The notes under the pieces are model-generated. The model was not told the DNA's origin. It did no database searches and was given only the letters and a program-made list of their open reading frames with translations. Shown one piece after another: positions 45,501 to 51,933 of a DNA stretch of 64,000 nt. Source of the stretch: Arenibacterium halophilum. Its GTDB lineage: Bacteria > Pseudomonadota > Alphaproteobacteria > Rhodobacterales > Rhodobacteraceae. Numbering within the stretch: position 1 is the first letter of the stretch; each line of letters opens with the position of its first letter. The position numbers were made by a program, and so were the translations under genes. The stretch covers positions 1,240,001 to 1,304,000 of the forward strand of contig NZ_VCPC01000002.1 in assembly GCF_005938225.1 (NCBI RefSeq). Reading direction: 5' to 3'.

Positions 45501-45756
45501 CCTCGTCACCTTCGTCGGCTTCGTCGTCTTCGTTACCCTCGTTGCTTTCGTCGCCTTCGTCGCCTTCGTCATCCTCGTTGGCTTCATTGCCCTCGTCGCC
45601 ATCATCGCCCGTGTCGATGTGGCGTTCCGGATCGGGCGACGGTGCGCCGCCCAGGATCGCCTCGGCCTGCGCGGGTGTCAGGCGCACAGGCGTTTCAGAA
45701 TTGGACGCAACCAGCAGCGCAGCAAGGCGGGCGAAGAAGATGCGAAGAATGGTCAT
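42523..45756 (-). CDS. Giant RiPP-like precursor 1: GG leader, acidic tripeptide repeats, Cys tail
   Basis: A 1077-residue protein of four parts. (1) Leader of about 37 residues ending LTPAQAEAILGG, a double-Gly type site; the following APSPDP is like the other precursor. (2) A short linker. (3) About 300 tripeptides [D/N]-E-x, where x is mainly Gly, Asn, Asp, Ala or Ser (NEGDEGDEG style), with short interruptions such as GLDEG and STPND. (4) A 58-residue tail, RGFSCGADGG...DACGADACAVDAGG...LGGGLDEIDPGM, with three Cys. No Cys is seen in the repeats. The product is hugely anionic and has no Sec signal. Neighbours (radical SAM, C39, HlyD) suggest it is modified, cleaved and exported. No family recognised. 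Confidence 0.75.
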   Translation of the reverse strand: MTILRIFFARLAALLVASNSETPVRLTPAQAEAILGGAPSPDPERHIDTGDDGDEGNEANEDDEGDEGDESNEGNEDDEADEGDEGDENNEGNEGNENDEGDEGEEGDENNEGDEGNEGNEGVRNQGDEGDEGNEGNEDAEGDEGDEGNEGNESNEDNEGDEGDEGNEGDESNEDNEGDEGDEHNEGDEGNEENEGNENNENDENDEGNENNEDNENNEHDEGNEAGLDEGDEGNESTPNDSGNEGDEGNEGDEGNEIGLDEGDEGNEGDEGDEAGTDEGDEGNEGDEDNEGNEPGADEGDENNEFGGGTVDEGDEDDEGDEDDEGNEDGLDEGDEGNEGDEGDEAGEDEGNENDEGNEDDEGDERGVDEGNEGDELSLHDEGDEHNEDDEGNEGDEFDEGDEDNEGNENNENDEYDEGDEADEDDEGDEGDEGDEGDELNEDNENDEYDEGDEHNEGNEDNENDEHDEGNEGNEGNEGDEHDEGEEGNEGNEGNEGDENEEDGDNQGQRGEEGDEGNEGNEGDEDNEDNENDEGDEGNESDEGNEGDEDDEGNESDEGDEDNEADEGDEGNESDEANEDDEGDEGDEGDEGNEHVFADGGNEGDESNEGDEGDENDEGNEGNEGDEDDEGNEGDEGNEDDENNEDDEGDEGNEGNEGNESDEGDEGNEHNEGDEDDEDNEGDEHDEGDEANEGDEDDEYDEGNEGNEEDEDNEGDEGDESGAEGTNEGDEGNEGNENNEDNEGDEGDEGDEGDESNEGSEGDEGDEGDEENEGNEDYVNDEGDENDEGNENNEDNERDEGDEGDEANEGNEDLEGDEGDEGNESDEGNEDDEGDEHDEGDEGNEHLNNGLEGDEGDEGNEGIEGNEDDEGDENDEGNEENEGNEGDENDENDEGNEGNESNEDDEGDEHNEGNEGNEGNEDDEGDEGDEGNEGNEDDPNSAGDEGDEGDEGNEGNEDFEGDEDDEGDENDEGNENDENDEGDEGNEGNENNEGDEGDENDEGDEGNEGDEGDEGNEGDEAAAARGFSCGADGGVEEADACGADACAVDAGGFGGDGFDDIVGADLGGGLDEIDPGM
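42700..45618 (-). repeat. 9-bp-unit coding minisatellite in precursor 1
   Basis: A tandem array of a 9-nt unit; on the minus strand GAC/AAC-GAA/GAG-GGC and variants, on the plus strand GCCTTCGTC-like. The minus strand is purine-rich over nearly 3 kb. Variation between units is mostly synonymous or Asp/Asn and Gly/Asn/Asp swaps, so the array is old and selected, not a fresh expansion. Confidence 0.9.
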
Positions 45757-45785
45757 GGCGAAAGTGTCCCTATCGTAAAGTCAGA

Positions 45786-45998
45786 TTATGCGACCGGTGC
45801 GGTCTGTCCGCCGCCGGGCATTGGTGTCGAGAAATGGCGCGCCCCTGTCCCACTCGGGCGCCTCCATGCACGGCCGAACGACGCCCAGCGCCAGACGGCA
45901 ACGACCGCCCCCAAGGGGACGGTCGCGTGTTTCAAAGTGGTTGAAGAGGCCCGAGGGGTTGCCGGGCTGCCCGTAGGCAGGATGTCAACTGGTGGCAT
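45786..45998 (-). CDS. Small ORF between the two precursor genes
   Basis: A 70-residue ORF. A strong AAGGAG lies 8 nt before its ATG, in the 280-bp gap between the two precursor genes. The protein (MPPVDILPTGSPATPRASS... to QTAPVA) has one hydrophobic segment (VPLGAVVAVWRWASF) and many Arg, and no known family. It is the same length as the small ORF before precursor 2 but does not align with it. It could be a small accessory protein or peptide, or a translation leader for the precursor. Confidence 0.4.
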   Translation of the reverse strand: MPPVDILPTGSPATPRASSTTLKHATVPLGAVVAVWRWASFGRAWRRPSGTGARHFSTPMPGGGQTAPVA

Positions 45999-46036
45999 CT
46001 TCCCGGCTCCTTTCCTTATGTCAGGCCCGCTTCGGA

Positions 46037-49000
46037 TCACATACCCGGATCGATTTCATCCAGGCCGCCGCCAAGGTCGGCACCGATGATGTCATCGTAA
46101 TCATCGCCTCCCATTGCGCCGCCCGCGTCGATCGCACAGGCATCCGTTCCGCAGGCATCGGCATCTTCAAACCCGCCGTCGGCACCGCAGGAGAATCCGC
46201 GCGAAACCGCTTCATTGCCTTCGTCACCTTCGTCGTTCGGCGTGAATTCATCGCCTTCGTTGCCTTCGTCGACGCCGGCTTCGTTGCCCTCGTCACCTTC
46301 GTTGCCTTCGTCGCCTTCGTTGCCCTCGTCAACGCCGGCTTCGTTGCCTTCATCGCCTTCGTTGCCTTCGTTGCCTTCATCGCCCTCGTCGAGACCGTGT
46401 TCGTCGCCTTCGTTGCCTTCGTTGCCTTCGTCGCCTTCGTTGCCTTCGTCGTTGGCTCCGGTCTCGTTGCCTTCGTCGCCTTCGTCGACACCAGCTTCGT
46501 TACCTTCGTCGCCTTCATTGCCTTCGTTGCCTTCGTTGCCTTCGTCCGCGCCCACTTCGTCGCCTTCGTCGCCTTCGTTGCCCTCGTTGCCTTCGTTGCC
46601 TTCGTCGACTCCGGCTTCGTCGCCTTCGTCGCCTTCATTGCCTTCGTTGTTCTCGTTGCCGTTGTCGTTCGGCGTACTTTCATCGCCTTCGTCGCCTTCG
46701 TCGTTCGGCGTGGTGTCTTCGTTGCCGACGGCACCTTCGTTGCCCTCGTCGCCTTCGTCACCTTCGTCGCCTTCGTCGCCTTCGTCACCTTCGTCGGCTT
46801 CGTCGTCTTCGTTGCCTTCGTCGTTTTCGTCGTCCTCGTCGCCTTCGTCGCCTTCGTTGTTTTCGTCGCCTTCGTCGGCTTCGTTGTCTTCGTTGTTCTC
46901 GTTGAACTCGTCGTTTTCGTCGCCTTCGTCACCTTCGTTGTTTTCGTTGGCTTCGTCGTTCTCGTCGCCTTCGTCGCCTTCATCCCCTTCGTCGCCGATG
47001 GTCACGTAGGTCTCGTTGCCCTCGTCGCCTTCGTCGCCCTGGTTGTCCTCGTCGCCTTCGTTGCCTTCGTCACCTTCGTCGGTTTCGTCGCCTTCGTCGC
47101 CTTCATTGCCTTCGTTGTTTTCGTCGCCTTCGTCGCCTTCTACGCCTTCGTTGCCTTCGTTTCCTTCGTCGCCTTCGTCGGCTTCGTTGCCTTCGTCGTC
47201 TTCGTCGCCTTCGTTGAATTCATTGTTCTCGTCGCCTTCGTCGGCCTCGTTGCCTTCGTCGCCTTCGTCATTCGGTGTCGAGGCGAATTCGTTGCCCTCG
47301 TCGCCTTCGTCGGCTTCGTTACCTTCGTCGCCTTCGTCGCCTTCGTCGTCTTCGTTGTTTTCGTCGCCTTCGTCGGCTTCGTCGCCTTCGTCGCCTTCGT
47401 TGCCTTCGTCACCTTCATCCAGGCCGGGCTCGTTGCCCTCGTTGCCTTCGTCGCCTTCGTTGTTTTCGTTGCCTTCGTTGTTTTCGTCGCCTTCGTCGCC
47501 TTCGTTGTTTTCGTTGTCTTCGTCGCCTTCATTGCCTTCGTCGTTGCCGATCTCGACGATGAAGTCGGCGGTCTCGTTGCCTTCGTTGTCTTCGTTGCCT
47601 TCGTTGAACTCGTCGCCTTCGTTGCCTTCGTCGCCTTCGGTGCCTTCGTTGTTCTCGTCGCCTTCGTCCTGTTCGTCGCCTTCGTTGCCCTCGTCCCCTT
47701 CGTCGGTGCCGGCGGCCGGGCCCTCGTTGCCCTCGTTGTCTTCGTCGTCTTCGTTGCCTTCGTTGCTTTCGTCGCCTTCGTCGCCTTCGTCGCCTTCGTC
47801 ACCTTCGTCGTTGGGCGTGAATTCGTTGCCCTCGTCGCCCTCATCGGCAGGCTCGTTGCCCTCGTCGCCTTCGTCGCCTTCGTTGTCCTCGTTGCCTTCG
47901 TCGAATTCGTCGCCGGATTCGTCGCCTTCATTCCATTCGTTGTTTTCGTTGCCTTCGTCGCCTTCGTTATTCTCGTTGTCTTCGTCGCCTTCGTTGCCTT
48001 CGTCATTGCCGATCTCGACGACGAAATCGGCCGTTTCATCGCCTTCGTTGTCTTCGTTGCCTTCGTTGAATTCGTCGCCCTCGTCACCCTCGTCACCTTC
48101 GTTGGAGCCGGTCAGGTCGGGGTCTTCGGCAGTCGTTTCGTTGCCTTCATCGCCTTCGTTGTTCTCGTCGCCTTCGTTGTTTTCGTCGCCTTCGTCACCT
48201 TCGTTATTTTCATTGTCCTCGTCGTTTTCGTCGCCTTCGCCGCCTTCGTTGCCTTCGTCGCCTTCGTTGTTTTCGTTACCTTCGTCGCCGTCGTTGCCTT
48301 CGTCGTTTTCGTCGCCTTCGTCGCCTTCGTCGTGTTCGTTGCCTTCATCGTTTTCGTTGTTTTCGTCGCCTTCGTCGCTTTCGTCGCCTTCGTCGTTCTC
48401 GTCGTCTTCGTTGCCCTCATCACCTTCGACGCCAAGGTTCACGCCTTCATTGCCCTCATTGCCTTCGTCGTTCTCGTTACCTTCGTCACCTTCGTTGTTC
48501 TCATTCCCTTCGTCGCCCTCGTTGGCCTCGTTGTCCTCATTGCCCTCGTTGGCTTCGTCGCCTTCGTCGCCTTCATCGTCCTCGTTGCCCGAGAGGATGG
48601 ATTCATCGCCTTCGTTGCCTTCGTTGCCTTCATCGCCTTCGTTGTCGGCCGCGTTGAATTCGCTGTTTGTCTCGTCGCCTTCGTTGCCTTCGTTGTCTTC
48701 GTCGCCTTCATCGCCTTCGTCGTTTTCGTCGCCTTCGTCGGCTTCGTCGTTTTCGTCGTTTTCGTCGTTTTCGTTGCCTTCGTCGTCTTCGTCGTTTTCG
48801 TTGCCTTCGTCGTTTTCGTCGCCTTCGTCGTTTTCGTCGTTCTCGTCGCCTTCGTCGTCTTCGTTGCCTTCGTCGCCTTCGTCGCCTTCGTCGGCTTCGT
48901 CGTTTTCATCGCCTTCGTCGTCTTCGTTGCCTTCGTCGCCTTCGTCACCTTCGTCACCCGAGTTTTCGGCCTGGGCCGGATCGGGGTTGGGCATACCGCC

Positions 49001-49105
49001 AGTGATCGCCTGCGCCTGTTCGGGCGTCAGGACGATGATGGGGTCGGCTTCGGGATCAGTTGTGATGGATGCGATGGATGTGCGCAGATGTGCCAGGAAA
49101 GTCAT
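46037..49105 (-). CDS. Giant RiPP-like precursor 2: GG leader, acidic tripeptide repeats, Cys tail
   Basis: A 1022-residue protein built like precursor 1. The leader is about 38 residues, ending LTPEQAQAITGG then MPNPDP, aligning with precursor 1 as LTPxQAxAIxGGxPxPDP. The middle has about 300 [D/N]-E-x tripeptides with more regular interruptions (AGVDEG, HGLDEG, FTPNDEG). One longer insert, TADF-V/I-VEIGNDEG, occurs twice, showing internal duplication. The tail RGFSCGADGG...DACGTDACAIDAGG...LGGGLDEIDPGM has three Cys and is nearly the same as the tail of precursor 1. GGAG lies just before the ATG. It is the first precursor in the operon, after the maturase and a small ORF. Confidence 0.75.
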   Translation of the reverse strand: MTFLAHLRTSIASITTDPEADPIIVLTPEQAQAITGGMPNPDPAQAENSGDEGDEGDEGNEDDEGDENDEADEGDEGDEGNEDDEGDENDENDEGDENDEGNENDEDDEGNENDENDENDEADEGDENDEGDEGDEDNEGNEGDETNSEFNAADNEGDEGNEGNEGDESILSGNEDDEGDEGDEANEGNEDNEANEGDEGNENNEGDEGNENDEGNEGNEGVNLGVEGDEGNEDDENDEGDESDEGDENNENDEGNEHDEGDEGDENDEGNDGDEGNENNEGDEGNEGGEGDENDEDNENNEGDEGDENNEGDENNEGDEGNETTAEDPDLTGSNEGDEGDEGDEFNEGNEDNEGDETADFVVEIGNDEGNEGDEDNENNEGDEGNENNEWNEGDESGDEFDEGNEDNEGDEGDEGNEPADEGDEGNEFTPNDEGDEGDEGDEGDESNEGNEDDEDNEGNEGPAAGTDEGDEGNEGDEQDEGDENNEGTEGDEGNEGDEFNEGNEDNEGNETADFIVEIGNDEGNEGDEDNENNEGDEGDENNEGNENNEGDEGNEGNEPGLDEGDEGNEGDEGDEADEGDENNEDDEGDEGDEGNEADEGDEGNEFASTPNDEGDEGNEADEGDENNEFNEGDEDDEGNEADEGDEGNEGNEGVEGDEGDENNEGNEGDEGDETDEGDEGNEGDEDNQGDEGDEGNETYVTIGDEGDEGDEGDENDEANENNEGDEGDENDEFNENNEDNEADEGDENNEGDEGDEDDENDEGNEDDEADEGDEGDEGDEGDEGDEGNEGAVGNEDTTPNDEGDEGDESTPNDNGNENNEGNEGDEGDEAGVDEGNEGNEGNEGDEGDEVGADEGNEGNEGNEGDEGNEAGVDEGDEGNETGANDEGNEGDEGNEGNEGDEHGLDEGDEGNEGNEGDEGNEAGVDEGNEGDEGNEGDEGNEAGVDEGNEGDEFTPNDEGDEGNEAVSRGFSCGADGGFEDADACGTDACAIDAGGAMGGDDYDDIIGADLGGGLDEIDPGM
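46215..48960 (-). repeat. 9-bp-unit coding minisatellite in precursor 2
   Basis: Same 9-nt unit and strand bias as the array in precursor 1 (purine-rich minus strand), about 2.7 kb. A longer duplicated module around TADFxVEIGNDEG can be found at roughly 47.53 and 48.00 kb. Confidence 0.9.
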
Positions 49106-49195
49106 TTCAATCTCCAGTCAATGTGTAAGGCCAGGGCTGCGACGCAAGAAAAAGCGTCCGAGATGGCCTGATAAAAAGCCGCCGTTTCCCGTGTC

Positions 49196-49408
49196 TCACT
49201 CGGGTCGGGCGACGTGATCGCTACAAGGTCGTGTTCCGCGACGGTCCGCTTCGGGGTCGAGTGCGCGAAGCGCATCGGGAAAGAAGCTGGCGTGCGGAAA
49301 AATCCCGGTGCCCGGATGGGCAACGGGGTGGGTGCGCCCGGCAACGGCGCCTTTGGAAAGCTGTTCGCGCAGCCCGAAAAAATGGGCCTCTTGCTCCGTG
49401 AATTGCAT
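49196..49408 (-). CDS. Small ORF between maturase and precursor 2
   Basis: A 70-residue ORF with AAGG 9-10 nt before its ATG, between the radical SAM gene (76 bp away) and precursor 2 (91 bp away). The sequence MQFTEQEAHFFGLREQLSKG looks helical, then VAHPGTGIFPHASFFPDALRAL, then an Arg/Asp-rich end. No family recognised. An overlapping longer frame (49102-49413) is less convincing. It may encode an accessory protein of the system. Confidence 0.45.
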   Translation of the reverse strand: MQFTEQEAHFFGLREQLSKGAVAGRTHPVAHPGTGIFPHASFFPDALRALDPEADRRGTRPCSDHVARPE

Positions 49409-49483
49409 GGCAATTCACCTTTGCTTCAATTCGACCCGGTGCACGGACCAGATCTTGCCAATGGACCGGAAAAAGTCCTGACC

Positions 49484-50977
49484 TTAAATCGACGCGCCCT
49501 GTGAAATAAGCGCGCCGTGGATTGCCTGAATGGAATCAAATGTATGTCGATCCCCTGTGAGCATTCCATCATCCTTGACCGTGGGGCTGCGTTCCTGATC
49601 CCAGTCGTCATCGCTGACGAAACCGCGCGCCTTCGCACGCAGAAACAGCTGTTCGGCCATGTTGAATTTCAAACTCGGGCACGGCAAACGGCCGGTTTCA
49701 CCCGAGGCATAATCGTTGTGAATGAACTTGAATGCGCAGGCCCCGCCGCAGGACGGCAGCAGCTTGCACCCGGCGCAGACCGCGTTGTCGAACGGGGTCC
49801 ATTCGTCCCACATCTTGCGGGTCTGAGTATCTGTCCTGCGGGGCGCGGAAATCACGCTGCCCACACGGCGCGCGGAATCCATCACCGTGTCCCAGCATTT
49901 GTGCAGATCGCCATTGGGCACGACGACATACGAATTTGGCTTCACCGCCGTGCACAGGCCTAGGAAGCGCGGCATCTTGGGCAGCGCCATCAAACCCTTT
50001 TCAAATGCCAGCTCCTGCAGGCGATTTTCGACATCTGCGTAATCGGTCTTCGACAGGCAGCTGTCACAGCCCCCGGCGTTTTCCGCGATGGATTCGACCG
50101 GCGCGAAATAGACCGAGACGCCACAGTGCAGCCCCAGCCCGGTCGCCTGCAACACGTCCAGCAGCGCGCGCGCCTGTGCCTCGTTCGAGCCGTCGATGTT
50201 CACCCGCACCGACACCTTCAGCAGCCGGCGCGCGGTGACCTGCCGGATGTTGTCGATGATCTTGTCGAAGGTGCCGCGCCCGCTGGTCAGGTGTCGGCGG
50301 CTGTCATGCATGGCGGCATCGCCGTCGATGGTGATCTGTACGCGACCCACGCGCGCCTTCTTCAGCTTTTCGGCGACCGGAACGGTCATCTTGTAGCCGT
50401 TCGAGATCATCATCGAGGTGTATTTGATGCCATGCGCGTCGCAATGGGCAATCGCCGCGGCCGAGACATCCCAGATCGTATCCTGATCCATCAGCGGCTC
50501 GCCGCCATACCACGTCATGTGAAAGCTGCGGCGCCCCTCCAGCTGATCCATAAGCCAGGCCTTTGTCGCCTCGCGCACCTTGGGGGTCATTTTCGTCAGC
50601 GGCTTGTCGAGCCCCTGGAAACAGTAGTGACAGCCGAAATTGCACGACAGGGTCGGCGCGATCGTCACCATCATGTGGCTGTCGTTGGTGCGAGTGCGGT
50701 CGTAGGACCGCTTCACCTCGGCACGCTCGTCTGTGTTGGCGTTCACCACATAGCCGCCTTGAACAAAGCCGCGATAGTCGGCGCCATAGGCCACGTCGCC
50801 CCGCGTCTCCATCTGCTGCCAGAGCGCCATGTCGCGGGCATCCCAGACAGAAAAGGACTGCGAGACCGTATTGTAGGCCAGATGCCGGGCCCCGGTCAGC
50901 GGCACCAGCACCGTGTAAAGCGAGGGTTTCACCCTCGTTTCGGTTGCCGTCTGCTCGATGAACTGTCCGTCAGGCAT
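49484..50977 (-). CDS. Radical SAM/SPASM peptide maturase
   Basis: A 497-residue enzyme. Residues 20-95 look like a small winged-helix recognition (RRE/PqqD-like) region. The radical SAM cluster motif CNFGCHYC is at Cys112, Cys116 and Cys119. A TIM barrel follows (WYGGEPLMD, the SAM-binding GGEP motif; VQITIDGD). The C-terminal SPASM domain carries extra Cys: GDLHKC, then CAGCKLLPSCGGAC and LPCPS, for two auxiliary 4Fe-4S clusters. This architecture modifies ribosomal peptides, often by thioether or C-C cross-links. The likely targets are the two adjacent precursors. Overlaps the upstream membrane protein by 8 bp. Confidence 0.88.
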   Translation of the reverse strand: MPDGQFIEQTATETRVKPSLYTVLVPLTGARHLAYNTVSQSFSVWDARDMALWQQMETRGDVAYGADYRGFVQGGYVVNANTDERAEVKRSYDRTRTNDSHMMVTIAPTLSCNFGCHYCFQGLDKPLTKMTPKVREATKAWLMDQLEGRRSFHMTWYGGEPLMDQDTIWDVSAAAIAHCDAHGIKYTSMMISNGYKMTVPVAEKLKKARVGRVQITIDGDAAMHDSRRHLTSGRGTFDKIIDNIRQVTARRLLKVSVRVNIDGSNEAQARALLDVLQATGLGLHCGVSVYFAPVESIAENAGGCDSCLSKTDYADVENRLQELAFEKGLMALPKMPRFLGLCTAVKPNSYVVVPNGDLHKCWDTVMDSARRVGSVISAPRRTDTQTRKMWDEWTPFDNAVCAGCKLLPSCGGACAFKFIHNDYASGETGRLPCPSLKFNMAEQLFLRAKARGFVSDDDWDQERSPTVKDDGMLTGDRHTFDSIQAIHGALISQGASI

Positions 50978-51692
50978 ATCTCAACTCGCTTTGCTTGGGC
51001 GCCAATGTGCTGAGCACAGTCAACGACATCGCGATGGCAGCGACTGTGAACCAGATCGCATAACGCGGAAATTCCGCACCCCCCGGCAGCCCGAACAGCT
51101 GCGGCCCGATCAGCATGGTCGCCGCCTGGGCCAGGGTAATGGCAAGCATGTTGCCCCCTGAAACCCGAAGCGCCAAGTAGTAGATTCCTGACCCTGCCAC
51201 GATCAATGCCGTCCATGGACCCTGCGGCAAGGCGTAGATGAAACACGCCAGTCCCGACGCCAGAAACAGCGCAAGCCCGCGACCGCCAAAGCATTTTACC
51301 GCCGTCTCGCGGAAGAACAGGTTCAGGACAAAGCTAACTGCCAGCGCGGCGGCAATCTGTTCCGCAGCTATTGTCTTTGGCAGCGCGCTCAGCGTCACCG
51401 CGCCTGTCACCGCCCCATAGACCAGCGGAATCATCAGCACCAACGGACCCAAAAGCAATGCTGCAAAGCTGCGTCCGACAGTCCAGTCCGCCCCCAGCCG
51501 CGCATCAGGCGACTGGCGCGGACGTCGCACCAGCAAAGCTAGATCACTCCGCAGCAAAGCCACGGCCGCCAGCAGCAAAGCGACATGCCCGATAACGGTG
51601 ACTTCGAACCCGGACAGCCCGAACACGCCGTTCCGCAATGTCTCGATCAAGGCCACATAAGCGACAAATGTTATGGAGAAGGCAACTGCCAC
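50970..51692 (-). CDS. CPBP-like membrane protein with degenerate protease motifs
   Basis: A 240-residue protein with about seven or eight transmembrane segments. The second half resembles the CPBP/Abi fold: FFRETAVKCFG stands where EExxxR is expected, FIYALPQGPW where FxxxH is, and GNMLAITLAQA where HxxxN is. The key Glu-Glu, both His and the Asn are thus mostly missing, so it is likely inactive as a protease, or only a distant relative. It starts at GTG (51692) with GGGGGG just upstream and is the first gene of the operon. Possible role: a scaffold or immunity-like protein. Confidence 0.55.
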   Translation of the reverse strand: MAVAFSITFVAYVALIETLRNGVFGLSGFEVTVIGHVALLLAAVALLRSDLALLVRRPRQSPDARLGADWTVGRSFAALLLGPLVLMIPLVYGAVTGAVTLSALPKTIAAEQIAAALAVSFVLNLFFRETAVKCFGGRGLALFLASGLACFIYALPQGPWTALIVAGSGIYYLALRVSGGNMLAITLAQAATMLIGPQLFGLPGGAEFPRYAIWFTVAAIAMSLTVLSTLAPKQSELRYA

Positions 51693-51758
51693 AAGCCCCC
51701 CAAGAAATAGTTACAAAAATGCTTACCAAGAATGACCGAGCAGGCCACGATTCGTAAA

Positions 51759-51787
51759 GTAATAATTACCCACCAAACCCATGACAA
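51759..51787 (-). promoter_or_regulatory. Candidate promoter of the RiPP-like operon with small palindrome
   Basis: On the minus strand, TTGTCA (51782-51787), 17 bp, TATTAC (51759-51764), about 67 bp before the GTG start. The -10 lies in an 11-bp palindrome, GTAAT-A-ATTAC (51759-51769), a possible operator. It sits in a 241-bp AT-rich gap (51693-51933) that holds no gene I can see, downstream of the glcD-like gene. Confidence 0.45.
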
Positions 51788-51933
51788 AAGCAACAATATT
51801 ACAAAGGCACACGAGTTATAAAATCATTCTACCTTTTCGGCGGAGACAAGTCGAATAGGCATCACTGCCTAGCTAAGGGCGAAACATTAACTGCGGATCA
51901 CAAGGTACTGCGCCTCCTACGGAAACACTTACC

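Noticed and set aside
42700-48960. CRISPR-like array
   Set aside because: The repeats are 9-bp tandem coding units with no spacers of unique sequence and no cas genes.
42700-48960. Triceptide-type (three-residue cyclophane) core from the three-residue period
   Set aside because: Known triceptides need an aromatic residue at the first position of each unit; here the units are Asp/Asn-Glu-x with almost no aromatics.
42243-49217. Very long plus-strand open frames of Arg/Leu-, Val/Ala/Phe- or Ser/Pro-rich sequence across the minisatellite
   Set aside because: They are by-products of the 9-bp coding repeat on the other strand, where all phases lack stops. They have no leaders, domains or sensible composition, whereas the minus frame has conserved leaders and tails.
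49102-49413. 103-codon ORF overlapping the small ORF upstream of precursor 2
   Set aside because: Pro/Arg-rich, runs into the precursor start, and its start lacks a clear ribosome binding site compared with the 49408 start.
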